Positions 21,362-33,600 of a DNA stretch of 64,000 bases are shown here, in pieces. This DNA is from Daphnia carinata (taxonomy: Eukaryota > Arthropoda > Branchiopoda > Diplostraca > Daphniidae). Both the position numbers and the translations under genes were made by a program. Position 1 is the first letter of the stretch; every line of letters starts with the position of its first letter. The notes beneath the pieces were generated by a model. It made no database searches. It was given only the letters and a program-made list of their open reading frames with translations, and was not told the DNA's origin. The stretch lies in the NCBI RefSeq assembly GCF_022539665.2, contig NC_081339.1, positions 372,001 to 436,000 of the forward strand. The letters are read 5' to 3'.

Positions 21362-22497
21362 TTCACTAATACTATTTTACTTAATTGGAATCTTAGCTTA
21401 GAAATCCAATTGTCCACTGAGACACGCAAAAAAATGAACAGATTAAGGTAGAACAGAAGATTGCTGCCATTTGCTATTTTTTTTATTGTTTCTTACCTTT
21501 TTCAAATTGATTTATTCCTAAATCTACCAGGAAATAAAATTCATTTAACGATTTTTCGACGTGGCATTGTTCTATCTGCAACCAATATAATCCTTGTGGT
21601 TAACGATGTTTCCTAGCTTATGGTCCAACCTCCAATGAATGGGCAGCGCAGTTAAAACGTTATTTTAAAAAGTTTACCAACTTAAATCATTTGTCTTATA
21701 GAGCATGGTTTTCAATCTAAGATAAGAAACACAGCGCGAATGAATTAATTAAAGAGTGTTCCCTATGAAAACAAGTGAATACGAAGAATTTAGCGTTATA
21801 TTATGATTATTCACATTACATTTTTACCAGCGAATGTCGGACGGATTCGTTCCTCTAAAGATAAAAAACTAACGGTAGCTATCATGTCCTGATCATCCCA
21901 AGATCTGAAACTTTCTCCACCTTACCGCTCAGTTTATTTTCTACGCAAACAACAGAAACAAAAAGAAAAAAACTAATAAAACCAAAAACTAAAAATAAAA
22001 TAATAAATTCGTATTAGTATTATTATATAGGGTAAAAAAGCGAATTGGGACAGCGTTTGGGTTAACACTCTTTCTTATGGGGAATGTGTGTAAAGCCGAT
22101 CTGCTAATTTCGGACAAAAACCATTGGACACTTATGTTAATCTGATCAGTCTTATTTTTCAAAACTAATTTATTCGTTCGATTCAGTTTTTAATTCTGAA
22201 TCGGATAGCTTAAGACACCGAAGAAGGTGCAATAAAAAAATATAGCGAAATGTATGTTTCAATAACCAAAACAATGAGCTGTCAAAACGAGACATCAATT
22301 TTTCTGGCTTGGTAACTTGTGATCGAAACTCAACCCAAACACATAAGGTATTGATTTTTAAGATCGTATTAAACACTTTGCTCTTTAAGTAGCCAATAGA
22401 CCATAGGTTCAACGGTAAAAAACAAAAAAAAATGTGATTGAAATTTTCGAGAAACCCGCATTGAACTTCCCGTAAACACGCGGTAATGTCCGAAAGC
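21362..22497. other. AT-rich spacer of unit B up to the deletion junction
   Basis: No gene seen. It is homologous to 4592-5727 in unit A, ending at GTAATGTCCGAAA, where it joins Copia sequence starting GCGCATGTTTGG. Confidence 0.6.
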
Positions 22498-23690
22498 GCA
22501 TGTTTGGAATCACAGCATATATTCATATTCCGAAAGCTGACGGCAGCAAGCTAGACTCCAAGGGCCTCAAATGCTTCTTCGTAGGATACTCCCTTACCCA
22601 AAAGGCATACCGTTTCTGGCACCCTGCCACTAGAAGGAAAAAAATCAGCCGGGAAATCATATTCGACGAGCAACTTCACCCCACACTAGATTATACTATT
22701 TATTATACTATTATTACTACCCCATACTATTTTATAAAACTCTTAGTACCTACACCCAAAGAAGACCAAAAACAGGTCCCCAAATAATACAAGAGAAGAT
22801 GTAATGCCCCAGGTTGCAGGGGTAATTGACATTGATCCTGAGCCACCATACGCGCCTATTCCGTCAGACGTCTCAATCCAAGTAGATATCCCAGTTCTGG
22901 AGAAGGAACCCAATGCAACTCTACCAAACGACAGCATATCAGTATCTCATGCTGAACAAAACCTGGTCCCTCTCTCGACTACCACCTGGTCGTACACCTA
23001 TTAAGGCACGATGGGTATTCAAAGCCCAATGTACAAAGTTCATCCCCACGCTACAAAGACAGGCTGGTAGCCAAAGGATTCTCTCAGCGTTACGGGATAA
23101 ACTATGGAGAGACCTTCTCGTCAGTTCTTTAATACGACACACTTCGAGTCATCCTATATTTTGGTGCTGTTCACAATCTGAAACTGTCTTAACTGGTTGC
23201 AAAGGGCAGTCAAACGAAGAGATCTATTGACAACAACCAGAAAGGTTTGTTCTGCGGGACAGGAGGATTTGGACTGTCGTTTGCACAAATGCTTATACCG
23301 CCTTAAACAGGCATATCGAATATGGAATCACACTTTCGACACTTTCCAAAGGAAATTTGGTCTTCGTCCAAGCGCTTCTGATCGAAGCCTGTATTTACGT
23401 CATCATCAAGGGGAATTTCTGTCAGATCGCCAGAAAAGAACGTTGTATCTATCACAGCCCGACCACATCCATAAAAATTCTTCGCTTACTTAAGAGGAAA
23501 AGGGAAGCGCCAACGATATTTACTCTCTTCACACTTATAACCGATGTAGCTACACATTGAACCTGCTTTTGAAAATTGGAAACCAAAAGTGAAAAAAAAC
23601 TAAAGGAATCCACAGAAGGAAAACTGAAATTCTTTGTAACAAACAAAGCAGGAGCTCCAAGTCATCCTATGTCATTGAAGCCAAATTGTT
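22498..23690 (+). pseudogene. Ty1/Copia pol remnant, unit B (uninterrupted across the MULE target)
   Basis: Plus strand, broken frames. At 22500-22700 it reads the integrase C-terminal part (MFGITAYIHIPKADGSKLD, FVGYSLTQKAYRFW). The linker spans 22800-22900 (IDIDPEPPYAPIPSDVSIQ), and RT runs from 22980 on (KARWVFKAQ, then RT pieces in other frames). It provides the empty-site sequence GCCACCATACGCGCC near 22842-22856 for the MULE insertion in unit A. A short deletion near 23207 distinguishes it from A. Confidence 0.8.
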
Positions 23691-24213
23691 AATGTTTATC
23701 ATTCTTACTGCAACGCGCTGGAATGCTTTCAAATGGTACATTAAAATTGATATTTATTAAATATGACGCACCATTGCCTTCTCGGCATCGGTCGAAAACC
23801 TTTTCAGTGCCGAAGGAAGCATTTTCAGCCCAACGAAAATCGTCTTTCCGATACAAATTTTGAAGAAATGTTGCTTTGAAAAGCAAACAACGATTTGTAA
23901 TACGAAAAAAGAATAAAGGAAATGAAAGAACAATATACTGTTAATGTATTTTTATTATTGGTTACAAAAAACTTGAAATGATCAATTGGTAAATCAAAGC
24001 ATAAGTCCCAAAAACGGGAATATCTGAAATATTGACTGGTCTATCGAAATATTACCTTGGTAATAGCTTTTAATCCTAGATTGCGTTGATAAAAATAAAA
24101 GTATTGGTATCAGTAGTGTGTGCAATACTTGAAAATACTATCGCGATTTTTTTTTTGCGAAAATTTAGTACCACGATACCGATACTTCTTCGAAGAATCG
24201 CTTCCCATTCTAG
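23690..24213 (+). pseudogene. hAT remnant, unit B, with C-terminal dimerisation region
   Basis: Starts like the unit A copy (ACTGCAACGCGCTGGAATGC), loses the middle, then 23770-23905 reads in one frame QCRRKHFQPNENRLSDTNFE, matching the end of the hAT dimerisation domain. It ends at the terminus CTTCCCATTCTAG (24213). It is a different deletion derivative from unit A, so the units have diverged internally. Confidence 0.65.
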
Positions 24214-24499
24214 TTGAAGGTTAAATATTTGTTGCATCGGAAACTAAATATATTGCTGGTGAAAAGTCCCAGGAAACGGGATTCGAAGGCTTTTGTAAGA
24301 CATAAGTTCCAAAACAAAGATTGGTTCAAACATGATGATTTAATTTTTTACAGTTTTTTTCAGGTTTTGTTACAGTTTAATTTTTACAGCATGTGTAAAA
24401 TATAATTGTATTGCAATTCATACTTTTAAAAAAGCACCAGGTGAAATATCACATTCAGTCGAGTTGCCACTCCACACTGCACATCTTCTTCTTGGAAGC

Positions 24500-25265
24500 T
24501 TCCCAGAACGCAGAAATCGTATCGTTGAAGAATACAGAGGCAGGTCACCGGGCGCTGGTAAATTTTTGAAGAATATGCCAATATCTTATGGACGAACACC
24601 GCTATAAAGAAACTGGTTTAGCATTTACGGATCAGGTTCTTCGGGGCCCAGGCTAACATGGATCAGTTGCCGTGCATTCAGAAGGGCTGTTACTTCGGCG
24701 ACGACTGTTTTTAAGACTCGACGGTGACTAGCCGATTCCCTATGCCAAATTTCATGGAACAGGACTGCAGAGTTTTGAGTTTCTTCGCACTCTACGAAAT
24801 GCGGTCTATGTGGGTGAGAAAAATGTCGTTCGATTAAGTAACAAACAACCTGTTTTTTTCCGTATAGTTTGGTCATTTTCTACAAGACCTGGCGAAGTTT
24901 TTGCCGGCTGTGACCAAGTTGGTAGTATTATCGCTTGGTCTTTGGTAAAACAGAGAAGCAAAGGAGAAATTCTTGCACGCTGAATCCGTCGAGAAGTATG
25001 GCGTACCTTTGGCGATACTCAGTCCCGACTGCATGTGGTAATCTCTATACCATAGTGTATACAGTAACCTTAGTGTGCAGGTAACATCGCTGAAACGATG
25101 AGTTCTATTTCGAACTATTTCAATATTTGGGGACGAACCTATCAATTGAGTTGGTATTTTATTGGACACAAGGAATGACCCGTTAGCGGTGGTACGGAAC
25201 ACCTTAAGGATTTTTGCCGCACCGTCATATGCAATAAAGGTGGAGTAAAAAACATTGAAGATCAA
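24500..25265 (-). pseudogene. BEL/Pao integrase relic, unit B
   Basis: Near-identical to the relic at 19591-20344: RPSDNTTNLVTAGKNFARSC, then WHRESASHRRVLKTVVAEV. The same frame change separates the two halves. Confidence 0.75.
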
Positions 25266-25571
25266 ACTATTTACAGGTTCAGGATTTCATTAGACTAATA
25301 ACGTAATGAATGTGGATGGCACAAGGGGCTATTAATAAAATGACAAACGCAATCAAATAATATGCGATAACTCAAGCATGCACCTTCAACCATACTTGGT
25401 GGACATCTTGCAGCATGTATTTTTCATATCGAGCATGCAATCCGATAAGATAGATTCGTACAATGAATAGCACATATTCCTGGAACCCAGCTCACTCCGA
25501 AGAATGAACTGACTACGAAAGAAAGGAATTTTGCTGTCATTTGCTATTTTCTTGACTTTAAACTAGTTGTG

Positions 25572-25653
25572 ACCAGGTGTGAGGATCGATTTCACGTCTC
25601 TATTCAGAGACCAGAATTTAAGTCTGGCGCCTTACCCACTCGGCCAACCTGGT
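25572..25653 (-). pseudogene. tRNA-Leu(UAA) relic at the B/C boundary
   Basis: Acceptor stem ACCAGGT/ACCTGGT and the UAA loop remain, but the B box reads AAATCGATCC and the A box GAGTGGGTAAG, so the T-arm and promoter are damaged. Homologue of the copy at 20660. Confidence 0.7.
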
Positions 25654-25794
25654 GTTCAATAACACTATTTTACTTAATTGGAGTACCAGCCAAGAATTCC
25701 AATCGTCCAATGAGACACTAAAAAAAATGAACAGACTACGATAGAAGAGAAGATTGCTGTCATTTACCATTCTCGTGACTACAAACTAGTGGTT

Positions 25795-26271
25795 ACCAGG
25801 TGTGATGAACGAACTCACGGCTCTATACAAAAAACAGAACTTAAGTCTGGCGCCATAACCAGTCGGCCAACATGGTACACTAAAAATCAGTAACAGTAGC
25901 AGTAATAGCTGCTACAAAGAAATTTTCTTTCTTTCCAGTTGTACACAACCGTTAAACAATACATTTAAGATCAACGTGTGAAAATCCAACTTACGTATCT
26001 ATGAAGAAACGAAAACTTAAGTCTGGTGCCTTAACATCTAGGCTAATCAATTAATATATCTTCAGCAATCAAATAATTGTGTAAAGTATTATCAGCACAT
26101 GGTTGCGAAAGATTTAATAACAGAAATCCAATTTACCAGGATATAGATAAAATTTAGCGTTAGTCGGCTATTGTAGCAAACTTATGGTTACCAGATATGA
26201 GGATCGAACTTACGTCCCTATACAGAGACAGCAATTAAGTCTGGCGCCTTAACAACACGGTGAACCTTGTG
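25795..26271 (-). pseudogene. tRNA-Leu-like relic cluster, unit C
   Basis: Contains relics at 25795-25876 and 26190-26271, plus the strongly decayed one near 25975-26050, in the same order and with the same defects as in unit A. Confidence 0.65.
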
Positions 26272-27559
26272 TTCACTAATACTATTTTACTTAATTGGAA
26301 TCTTAGCTTAGAAATCCAATTGTCCACTGAGACACGCAAAAAAATGAACAGATTAAGGTAGAACAGAAGATTGTTGTCATTTGCTATTTTTTTTATTGTT
26401 TCTTACCTTTTTCAAATTGATTTATTCCTAAATCTACCAGGAAATAAAATTCATTTAACGATTTTTCGACGTGGCATGGTTCTATCTGCAACCAATATAA
26501 TCCTTGTGGTTAACGATGTTTCCTAGCTTATGGTCCAACCTCCAATGAATGGGCAGCGCAGTTAAAACGTTATTTTAAAAAGTTTACCAACGGAAATCAT
26601 TTGTCTTATAGAGCATGGTTTTCAATCTAAGATAAGAAACACAGCGCGAATGAATTAATTAAAGAGTGTTCACTATGAAAACAAGTGAATACGAAGAATT
26701 TAGCGTTATATTATGATTATTCACATTACATTTTTACCAGCGAATGTCGGACGGATTCGTTCCTCTAAAGATAAAAAACTAAGGGTAGCTATCATGTCCT
26801 GATCATCCCAAGATCTGAAACTTTCTCCACCTTACCGCTCAGTTTATTTTCTACGCAAACAACAGAAACAAAAAGAAAAAAACTAATAAAACCAAAAACT
26901 AAAAATAAAATAATAAATTCGTATTAGTATTATTATATAGGGTAAAAAAGCGAATTGGGACAGCGTTTGGGTTAACACTCTTTCTTATGGGGAATGTGTG
27001 TAAAGCCGATCTGCTAATTTCGGACAAAAACCATTGGACACTTATGTTAATCTGATCAGTCTTATTTTTCAAAACTAATTTATTCGTTCGATTCAGTTTT
27101 TAATTCTGAATCGAATAGCTTAAGACACCGAAGAAGGTGCAATAAAAAAATATAGCGAAATGTATGTTTCAATAACCAAAACAATGAGCTGTCAAAACGA
27201 GACATCAATTTTTCTGGCTTGGTAACTTGTGATCGAAACTCACCCCAAACACATAAAGTATTGATTTTTAAGATCGTATTAAACACTTCGCTCTTTAAGT
27301 AGCCAATAGACCATAGGTTCAACGGTAAAAAAAAAAAAAAAAATGTGATTGAAATTTTCGAGAAACCCGCATTGAACTTCCCGTAAACACGCGGTAATGT
27401 CCGAAATTTTAAACCGAAACAAATTATTTTCAACTTGGCCTATCCTACCCAATAACGCCGTAACAATGCTCGTCGACTGTTTCTTAACAATGCGGTAAAA
27501 TTTGTTACTAATGTAGACAAATAATATTCATCTAAATGGTGACTGATTTTACTCTATTT
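26272..27559. other. AT-rich spacer of unit C
   Basis: Homologue of 4592-5879; no gene seen. It includes a run of 17 A at about 27327-27343 that expands the shorter run present in units A and B. Confidence 0.55.
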
Positions 27560-29167
27560 TTCCAACAGCTCCCATGACGCTAAATCTGGACAGCAGACTA
27601 AGGATAAGTTGTATACGAAGTAATTGTAACATGTTCATAGCACAGCCATAAAGCTTTGGCAAACAAATTTGAAAGTCGGTGGTTCCACCCTGTATAGCGA
27701 CCGATTATAATTCATTCTTTATACATTTCAGCTCATTTTTTTAAACCATACGATTTTCTTTCTTATTCAAGAGAGATAGTTAATTCATTTTAATCATCCA
27801 AAACTAACATTTTTCCAATTAATATGGACATCACAGGGTTCGCCTAAATTCCGTTTATAAATCGGAAAGTTCGCACCTTAGCCAGCTTACAATATTCATC
27901 TATCCTGTGATTGCAATTTCCATATTTTTCACAGAAGCAGCAATGGCACTAATTGGGACAGCAGACTATAAAGCAAACAACGATGGTAGGCTGTGTATTT
28001 ATTATTAGACAACAGTGGCCTAGTCATACAGTATTGGAGTACTAACTCGAAGGTTTGTGGTTCAAAACCCGTTGCAGCTCATGTGCTAATATCTATTTAT
28101 TATTTTTAATTAACAAACGCAATATCAACAAATATTGCTATTAATAGATTCGCTTAAATTTTCACTACAGGGCTGTTACCTGATACCTATAACTAATGCT
28201 TTAAATTCTTATGTTTTTAAATAAGCCCCCATGACGCTAATTAGGGACAGTTGACTAATTACAAAAATTGATGTTATGGTTATCAAATGAATTTTGTTAA
28301 CCATTTTATTATTGATTACCATCCTAAAGGGTAATGGTTCTATGCTTTCAAGGAACTATTTTTAAATTTAATAATCCTCATTTTTCCATTTTTGGTGAGG
28401 TATTTCTAAATCACTACTACAATATCAACAATATTAGGAACAACAGATTCAGTTAAGTTCTCTCTACATGGCTATTGAATATTTTTATGAAAATCATGTG
28501 AAAATATGCATCTAATCGGTGATTGCAATTTTTTTATTTTTTAAATAAGCTCCCGTGATGCTAATTTAGGACAGCATTCTACATACTGAAATGCACACTT
28601 TATGCTTTTAATAACTCTTCTTTCACCATAGCATAATCGTAAGATGTTGAATTGACAACCAAAAGGCTAACGGTTCTATACCGTATGGTACATCTACTTC
28701 AATTTTTTCTTATTTGATGAGATATTTTGAAATCACTAAGAACACCTTAAACTAAAGCAATATCATCAATACTGGTATCAATAGATTGATTTAAGTTACC
28801 TCTACATGGCTGTTGAATATTTTAGGAAAATCACGTGAAAATATTTATCTAATGGGGGATTGTAATTCTTATGTTTTCTACACAAGCTTCCGTAACACTA
28901 ATTTGGGACAGCAAACTACATACAACAAGACATGTTATGCTTTTTAACAATATTTCCTCAACCATAGCATAGTTGTAAGACGTATGATTGCCACCGTAAA
29001 CGATATTGGTTCTATACTGTCAAGGCACTATTTTCAAGTTTCGTTTTCCTCATTCCCTCATCCCTAACCTAACCTAACCTAACCTAACCTAATCATTATA
29101 GATACCTTACACTACTACATTATCAATAATATTAGGATCAAAAGATTCGTTTAAGTTTTCTCTTCAT
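27560..29167. repeat. tRNA-like satellite, unit C first part
   Basis: Monomer cores near 27570, 27936, 28226, 28548 and 28886 match those of unit A one for one. The array is interrupted by the CCTAA block at 29063 and by an insertion at 29168, and resumes at 31071 and 36264. Confidence 0.8.
29063..29092. repeat. Interstitial telomere-type repeat (CCTAA)6
   Basis: Six perfect CCTAA units (TTAGG on the minus strand), the arthropod telomere repeat. At the same place unit A has about 32 bases of ordinary satellite (GTATTTTTCCC..ATTTGTA), so the block replaced a short deletion instead of being a simple insertion. Confidence 0.9.
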
Positions 29168-31070
29168 CCCACATAGCACATCTCTGCCGTCGTTAAACCG
29201 TGTTTTAAATCGATTTCGAAAAGACCTCTTAGGTTTTGATTCAACTTGAAAAAGCTTTGTTAAAGATCACCATACGTAAAAATGATGTTATATAATTGAA
29301 CGGTCGTTGAAAAAAATTATTTGATTAAAAATTAGACCATGGCGAATGAAATGACAAAATGTTAAACATATTACATAATACATTGTACATTGCAATATAT
29401 TTATCTCATCAAATCTTACTCAATTTTCAACATACGTTACAATAATAATTTTAATTTTCAATGATTTTTAAATTAAATAATTACAATTCCTAACATTATT
29501 CATCTGATTTGTGTCAAAACTAGATTAAAATACCTTATCTTCTCGTTCATCCTACAAAGGTAGATAATGCCGTTACCAATAAACCAATCTTAATAATGAT
29601 AAAAGTAAATACATTCGGCAATTGCTCGAAGTGCCAAAATTCCTGACTCTTTTTATCTCCCAATCCACACAGAAAAGTGTCTCCTTCAGAATGATAAAGG
29701 AACAGGTAACAAATTGTCTTTAAAAACATTTGCTAGAACGTCAAAAGTTGTTTGTGTTAAAATGGGGAAGATTAGGTTACCATTTACGGCCAAGAACCCC
29801 ATCAATACCTTAAAGAAGAGCACGTAAAGTGTTTGCTGAAACGTACATGTTAATGAAACCGTCTGTTGGACTGACCAATTGTGTAGAGTAGAAATTTCTC
29901 CCTCACTGTGGGCTCATTTTGGCTCGGGGAGCCACAACCTCAATAGAAAAATATACAAAATCTTTTGGAAGATAGCAATGGTAAATAATCCCATTCATCT
30001 CTAAGTATAAATTGTCGAACTCTGATATCTAAATATAAGAAAAATGTAACGTTAATCAAAATAAACTACAGTAAATGTAAACTTGCCTGATATTCTTCTG
30101 ATGTCTCACTCGAGCAGACGTTACCTTAACAATCGCCAACTGAATTCAAATTTAGCATTGAGAGGTAACCCAATGTTAATAAATAATTCACAATTATCAT
30201 CTAAAACGGACTGTAAACACTTACTGTAATGTTTAAACTATATTCTTGTAAAAAACTCCTTCAATAATCAAGTTATTATATAAAAAGATTTTTGAGATGA
30301 AACCATTCCCCGGTGTTTAGGGAATAACTACTGAAATGATAAATAATGGTAGTTTCGACTTTCCAATTTTCGCATGCTGATTCAGCATTTCAGCTAGTCA
30401 TCGCTTAGTTGTTCGTGGTGTAGTTTATCGTCTGTGCTGTTTATGTGCTGCGTCTGGAGTTTTCGTGTAACATTCAGTGAATTTCGCGTTTGGAACTTTT
30501 CTCGTAAACAACTAGTGCTTCTGTTACTCTGTGGGCTACTACCGTCTTCCGACTTTGTCTGTGCTGTGCCGTTCCGGATTACTTTCAGTGCCTATGTGCT
30601 TCTCTCGATGCTGTCCAGCGGCCTGCTCTGTTCCTCTCCAGCTGCGTAGTCTTCCTACTGAGGCCCCTCACTGTAGATTATTAAAATGGATCAGTTTTTT
30701 ATTTGTCTTCCAAACTTGAAAGTTACATGTTGTATCTTATATGTCGGTATATGTCAATACAAAGAAATTTCTCACCATAATTCCATCGTTGTGTTACATT
30801 ATTTATTTTCATACTTTACTTTAGCCAGGAATGCTTAAATAAAGGTATTTCCATAATTCTCACATGTTCAGAACATGTTCTTTTCCCGTCCAACAGGACT
30901 TCCCTCGGATATCAATCGGCATATTCCCGGGAGGTCTTCTAATATTCCGTCGGCATCCGATGGACATCCAACCAGGAGGTCGGGCAGTTCCACGGATGTT
31001 CGTAAGATGTCATCGTTATCCAAATAGGATATACCACGGATGTCCGTGGGACCGAATTGTGCTATGTGGG
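29168..31070. mobile_element. Non-autonomous DNA transposon with AT duplication (ISL2EU-like)
   Basis: Ends CCCACATAGCACA..TGTGCTATGTGGG are perfect 13-bp inverted repeats. The flanks match the uninterrupted satellite of unit A, with only the dinucleotide AT duplicated. The right subterminal 200 bp repeat words such as GGATGTCC and GGATATC. The 2-bp AT duplication and these word repeats recall the ISL2EU group; this is inference. I see no transposase frame in 1.9 kb. The region 30360-30660 is less AT-rich and holds short plus-strand frames of no recognised family. Confidence 0.72.
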
Positions 31071-31261
31071 ATGGCTATTGAATGTTATTTAAATCATGCG
31101 AAATTATACATCTAATCGGTAATTGCAATTTTATGTTTTTTACATAAGGTCTCATGACGCTAATTTGGGACAGCAGAGTACATACTAGAAGACATATTAG
31201 GCTTTTCAACTTTGTGTTGTTCGAGATGCTATAGGAGAATGGTTCCATACCGTCTGTGCAC
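31071..31261. repeat. tRNA-like satellite, unit C second part
   Basis: Continues the satellite monomer cut at 29167 and includes the core GTCTCATGACGCTAATTTGGG at about 31149. It ends in CTGTGCAC, the left copy of the hAT target duplication. Confidence 0.75.
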
Positions 31262-31530
31262 CAGTGCTTCCTATCTTTTTTTTTTACCCTGTAGATACAG
31301 TTACTGTAAAAAAAATTTTAAAACACAAAGTTAAGTTAAGATATTTTGTAAATACCGAAAAAAAGGCTTCGATACAAGATACTACCAAAAAAAAAACAGT
31401 TAAGATAAGATATTTTTAAAAAATTTTAAATTCCCATTTTAGGCTAAAGATAAGATAAAATAAGATACAAGATACTTAGCAGTAACGCAAAAATAATTCC
31501 AAAAAATTTTGAATCAAAAATTTTGTAGCT

Positions 31531-32824
31531 TCACAATTCATTTATTTGATCCAGTAAGCCAACATTAAGTCCAGCATTACACTTAATAAGCATTAAGTTC
31601 GCAAATAGATCGGGTTTCACGGCAGAACGTTTGGCCGTTAAAATATCGGAAGCTACGCTGAATGCGCGTTCGACAGAACCTGATGATGCTGCAATGCTAA
31701 CAATATCTCTACCGATTTCACTAAGGATCGGAAAGCGATATTGATTGAGTTTCCAATATTCAAGTGGCTTCGTTGCGCGCAGCTCGCTGTTGGGATCCAC
31801 TGGATTCAAAGGAACTTCCATGTCCACGATGTCTTCTTTTAAATAGACGTCCAACTCTTGTAATGCTTTGGCAGGCCCATTCACCGAACGAGGTCTTGGT
31901 ATCTCGATTACGGATGAATATATTGACTGGCTCGATCGTCTCTTGCGGTTTGATGAAGGTTGTCCGGCTAAATCCTTGGTAGCAGAAACACAGGCATCTC
32001 CTGGTTGAACTTGAGTTTGTGGATCCGGCAAACAAACACTGGCTAATTGTCCTACGATTTCATTAATTGTTGTTCATCAGATGTCCTTATCTATTATCTC
32101 TGTCAAATTTAAACTTACTAGTACGGATAATGTCGTATCTCAATTCTATTTCAGCAGCCACCGCTTTCAAGACAGCCTCTTCCTTCAATCCTGATAATTT
32201 TATCCAAGCACGCTTAAACCTCGGGTCAAAGATTGAGCCTGTAAAGCAAATTAATATTTAATGTGAAACAAATTTGTAACATACCAAAGAATTAAAATTA
32301 CCCATAACGTAATTGACATCGCGCAGCACGAATGAAAAACGTCGTTCTAAGGATTCACGTAGTCCAGCGACGAAACTTTTGCAATATTTTACTGCAGATG
32401 CAAGCCGGCTATTATGATTCTGGATTTGCACTCCGTTTCGATCCTTGACCGTCAGAGTGAGAGCATTCATTAAACCTAGATACGCAGGAATAACATTTCC
32501 AACGGTCTCGAAATCAGCCTGGAAATCATTTGAAACAACTTCAAAAGGCTTGAGAATGGCTATGATTTCCTTAAGCACCAGTTGCTGATAGGCAGTTAGC
32601 GATCCGTGCTTTTTAGCTGCGTTGAGACGCGTGAGAACAGTTGGATCCGTTTCAATTGCCTTCAAAAAGTTTTCTAGCTCATACAATGTGCTATTCCAGC
32701 GAGTTGAATTTTTTTTGCACAGGCGAAAGTCCACTGAATTGTAAATCATGTCTGAATCGTTCACGCTTTTTCTTGCCGAGTTTACAATTTTACTAACGTG
32801 GGAGATAACGCCAGCAGCTTCTCC
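31531..32824 (-). CDS. hAT transposase, C-terminal exons
   Basis: Minus-strand exons 32824-32302, 32238-32119 and 32051-31531 join in frame across introns with GT..AG ends (63 and 67 bp). They encode the later part of the transposase: a TRWNSTLYELENFL helix, FDPRFKRAWIKL, and the hAT dimerisation domain (EYWKLNQYRFPILSEI, then SSGSVERAFSVASDILTAKR), ending at a TAA at 31531. The dimerisation domain is essential for activity in known hAT transposases. This part shows no stop or frameshift. Confidence 0.82.
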
Positions 32825-32889
32825 CTAATGAGAAAAAGATTTGTAGGAATGCCATTAAGTTTAAATATTGATATTGTTTCAAAACTCGC

Positions 32890-33600
32890 ACTAAGTGTTT
32901 TGAAACCATCTTTTATCACCAACTGTAGTTTGTGGGCTACGCAGTCGGAGCGAAGCCTTGAATTAAGGACATAGTCATCACCCAGTTGTGCTATGGTTGT
33001 TTCTGTTGAAGGCAAATGTTCCTCTAGATCCCTCTCCAGTTCATGAAACTCTCCAACGTCGTCATCGCCATGCAAATCGGCCTCCGAAAAATTATACCCC
33101 AGCTCCTGTAACAAAACCCATAGTGGGTCACCTTCGGTAGCATCTGCAATTTCTAGTTCGGCCATTGGCTGTGTGCGTTCTTTCTCCGGAACATGTGAGT
33201 CACTACTTGTACAAGGTTGGGGATCATAATCCGATACAGGATTGTTGGGGAGAAATTCTTCTTCGTTATTCCAGCCAGGTATATCGTTCACGAAGGTGTT
33301 GGCCACCATATTGCTACCGCCATCAGTTTTTACGACGAGTACCTAAAAATGCAGACATTCAGAATCAGGGAGCGAGTTTGAAAGTATTATATAATGGTTA
33401 CCAGCGAACGATCTATTTCCCAATCACGGAGCAAGTCCTCATACTCCGCTAAGATTTTTTCAGCAGTGTGTCTACCAATCATTCTCCTGACGCCAAGAAA
33501 GAGAGTGTATCTTTCGAATGATGTGGTGACTACATGACAGGTAAAGCCGATAAAACCCATCATAGATATTTTGAGATTTATCCCTTTGCGGGGCTTCTCA
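32890..33600 (-). CDS. hAT transposase, middle exons (second catalytic Asp)
   Basis: Exons 33600-33402 and 33342-32890 read MMGFIGFTCHVV, RRMIGRHTAEKI, then VVKTDGGSNMVANTFV, where KTD is the second DDE Asp, an acidic linker, and CVAHKLQLVIKDGFK. The intron between them is 59 bp with GT..AG. To join the next exon in frame at 32824, the intron needs a GC donor at 32889-32888 (AGT/GCGAGT); a GT alternative gives a stop. That junction is therefore uncertain. Confidence 0.75.

Larger units (their letters stand above)
20787..25697. repeat. Macro-tandem unit B, internally deleted
   Basis: Matches unit A from its start to about 5720, then jumps at 22497/22498 straight into the Copia integrase sequence homologous to 12493 in A. 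About 6.8 kb of unit A sequence (satellite, Gypsy remnant, tRNA-Cys repeat, start of Copia) is therefore missing. It then continues through Copia, hAT remnant, BEL integrase relic and tRNA-Leu. Confidence 0.85.

Noticed and set aside
30434-30719. Short plus-strand frames in the 1.9-kb element
   Set aside because: Overlapping frames in a less AT-rich stretch, with no recognisable domain or splice pattern. Captured host DNA is possible but unsupported.
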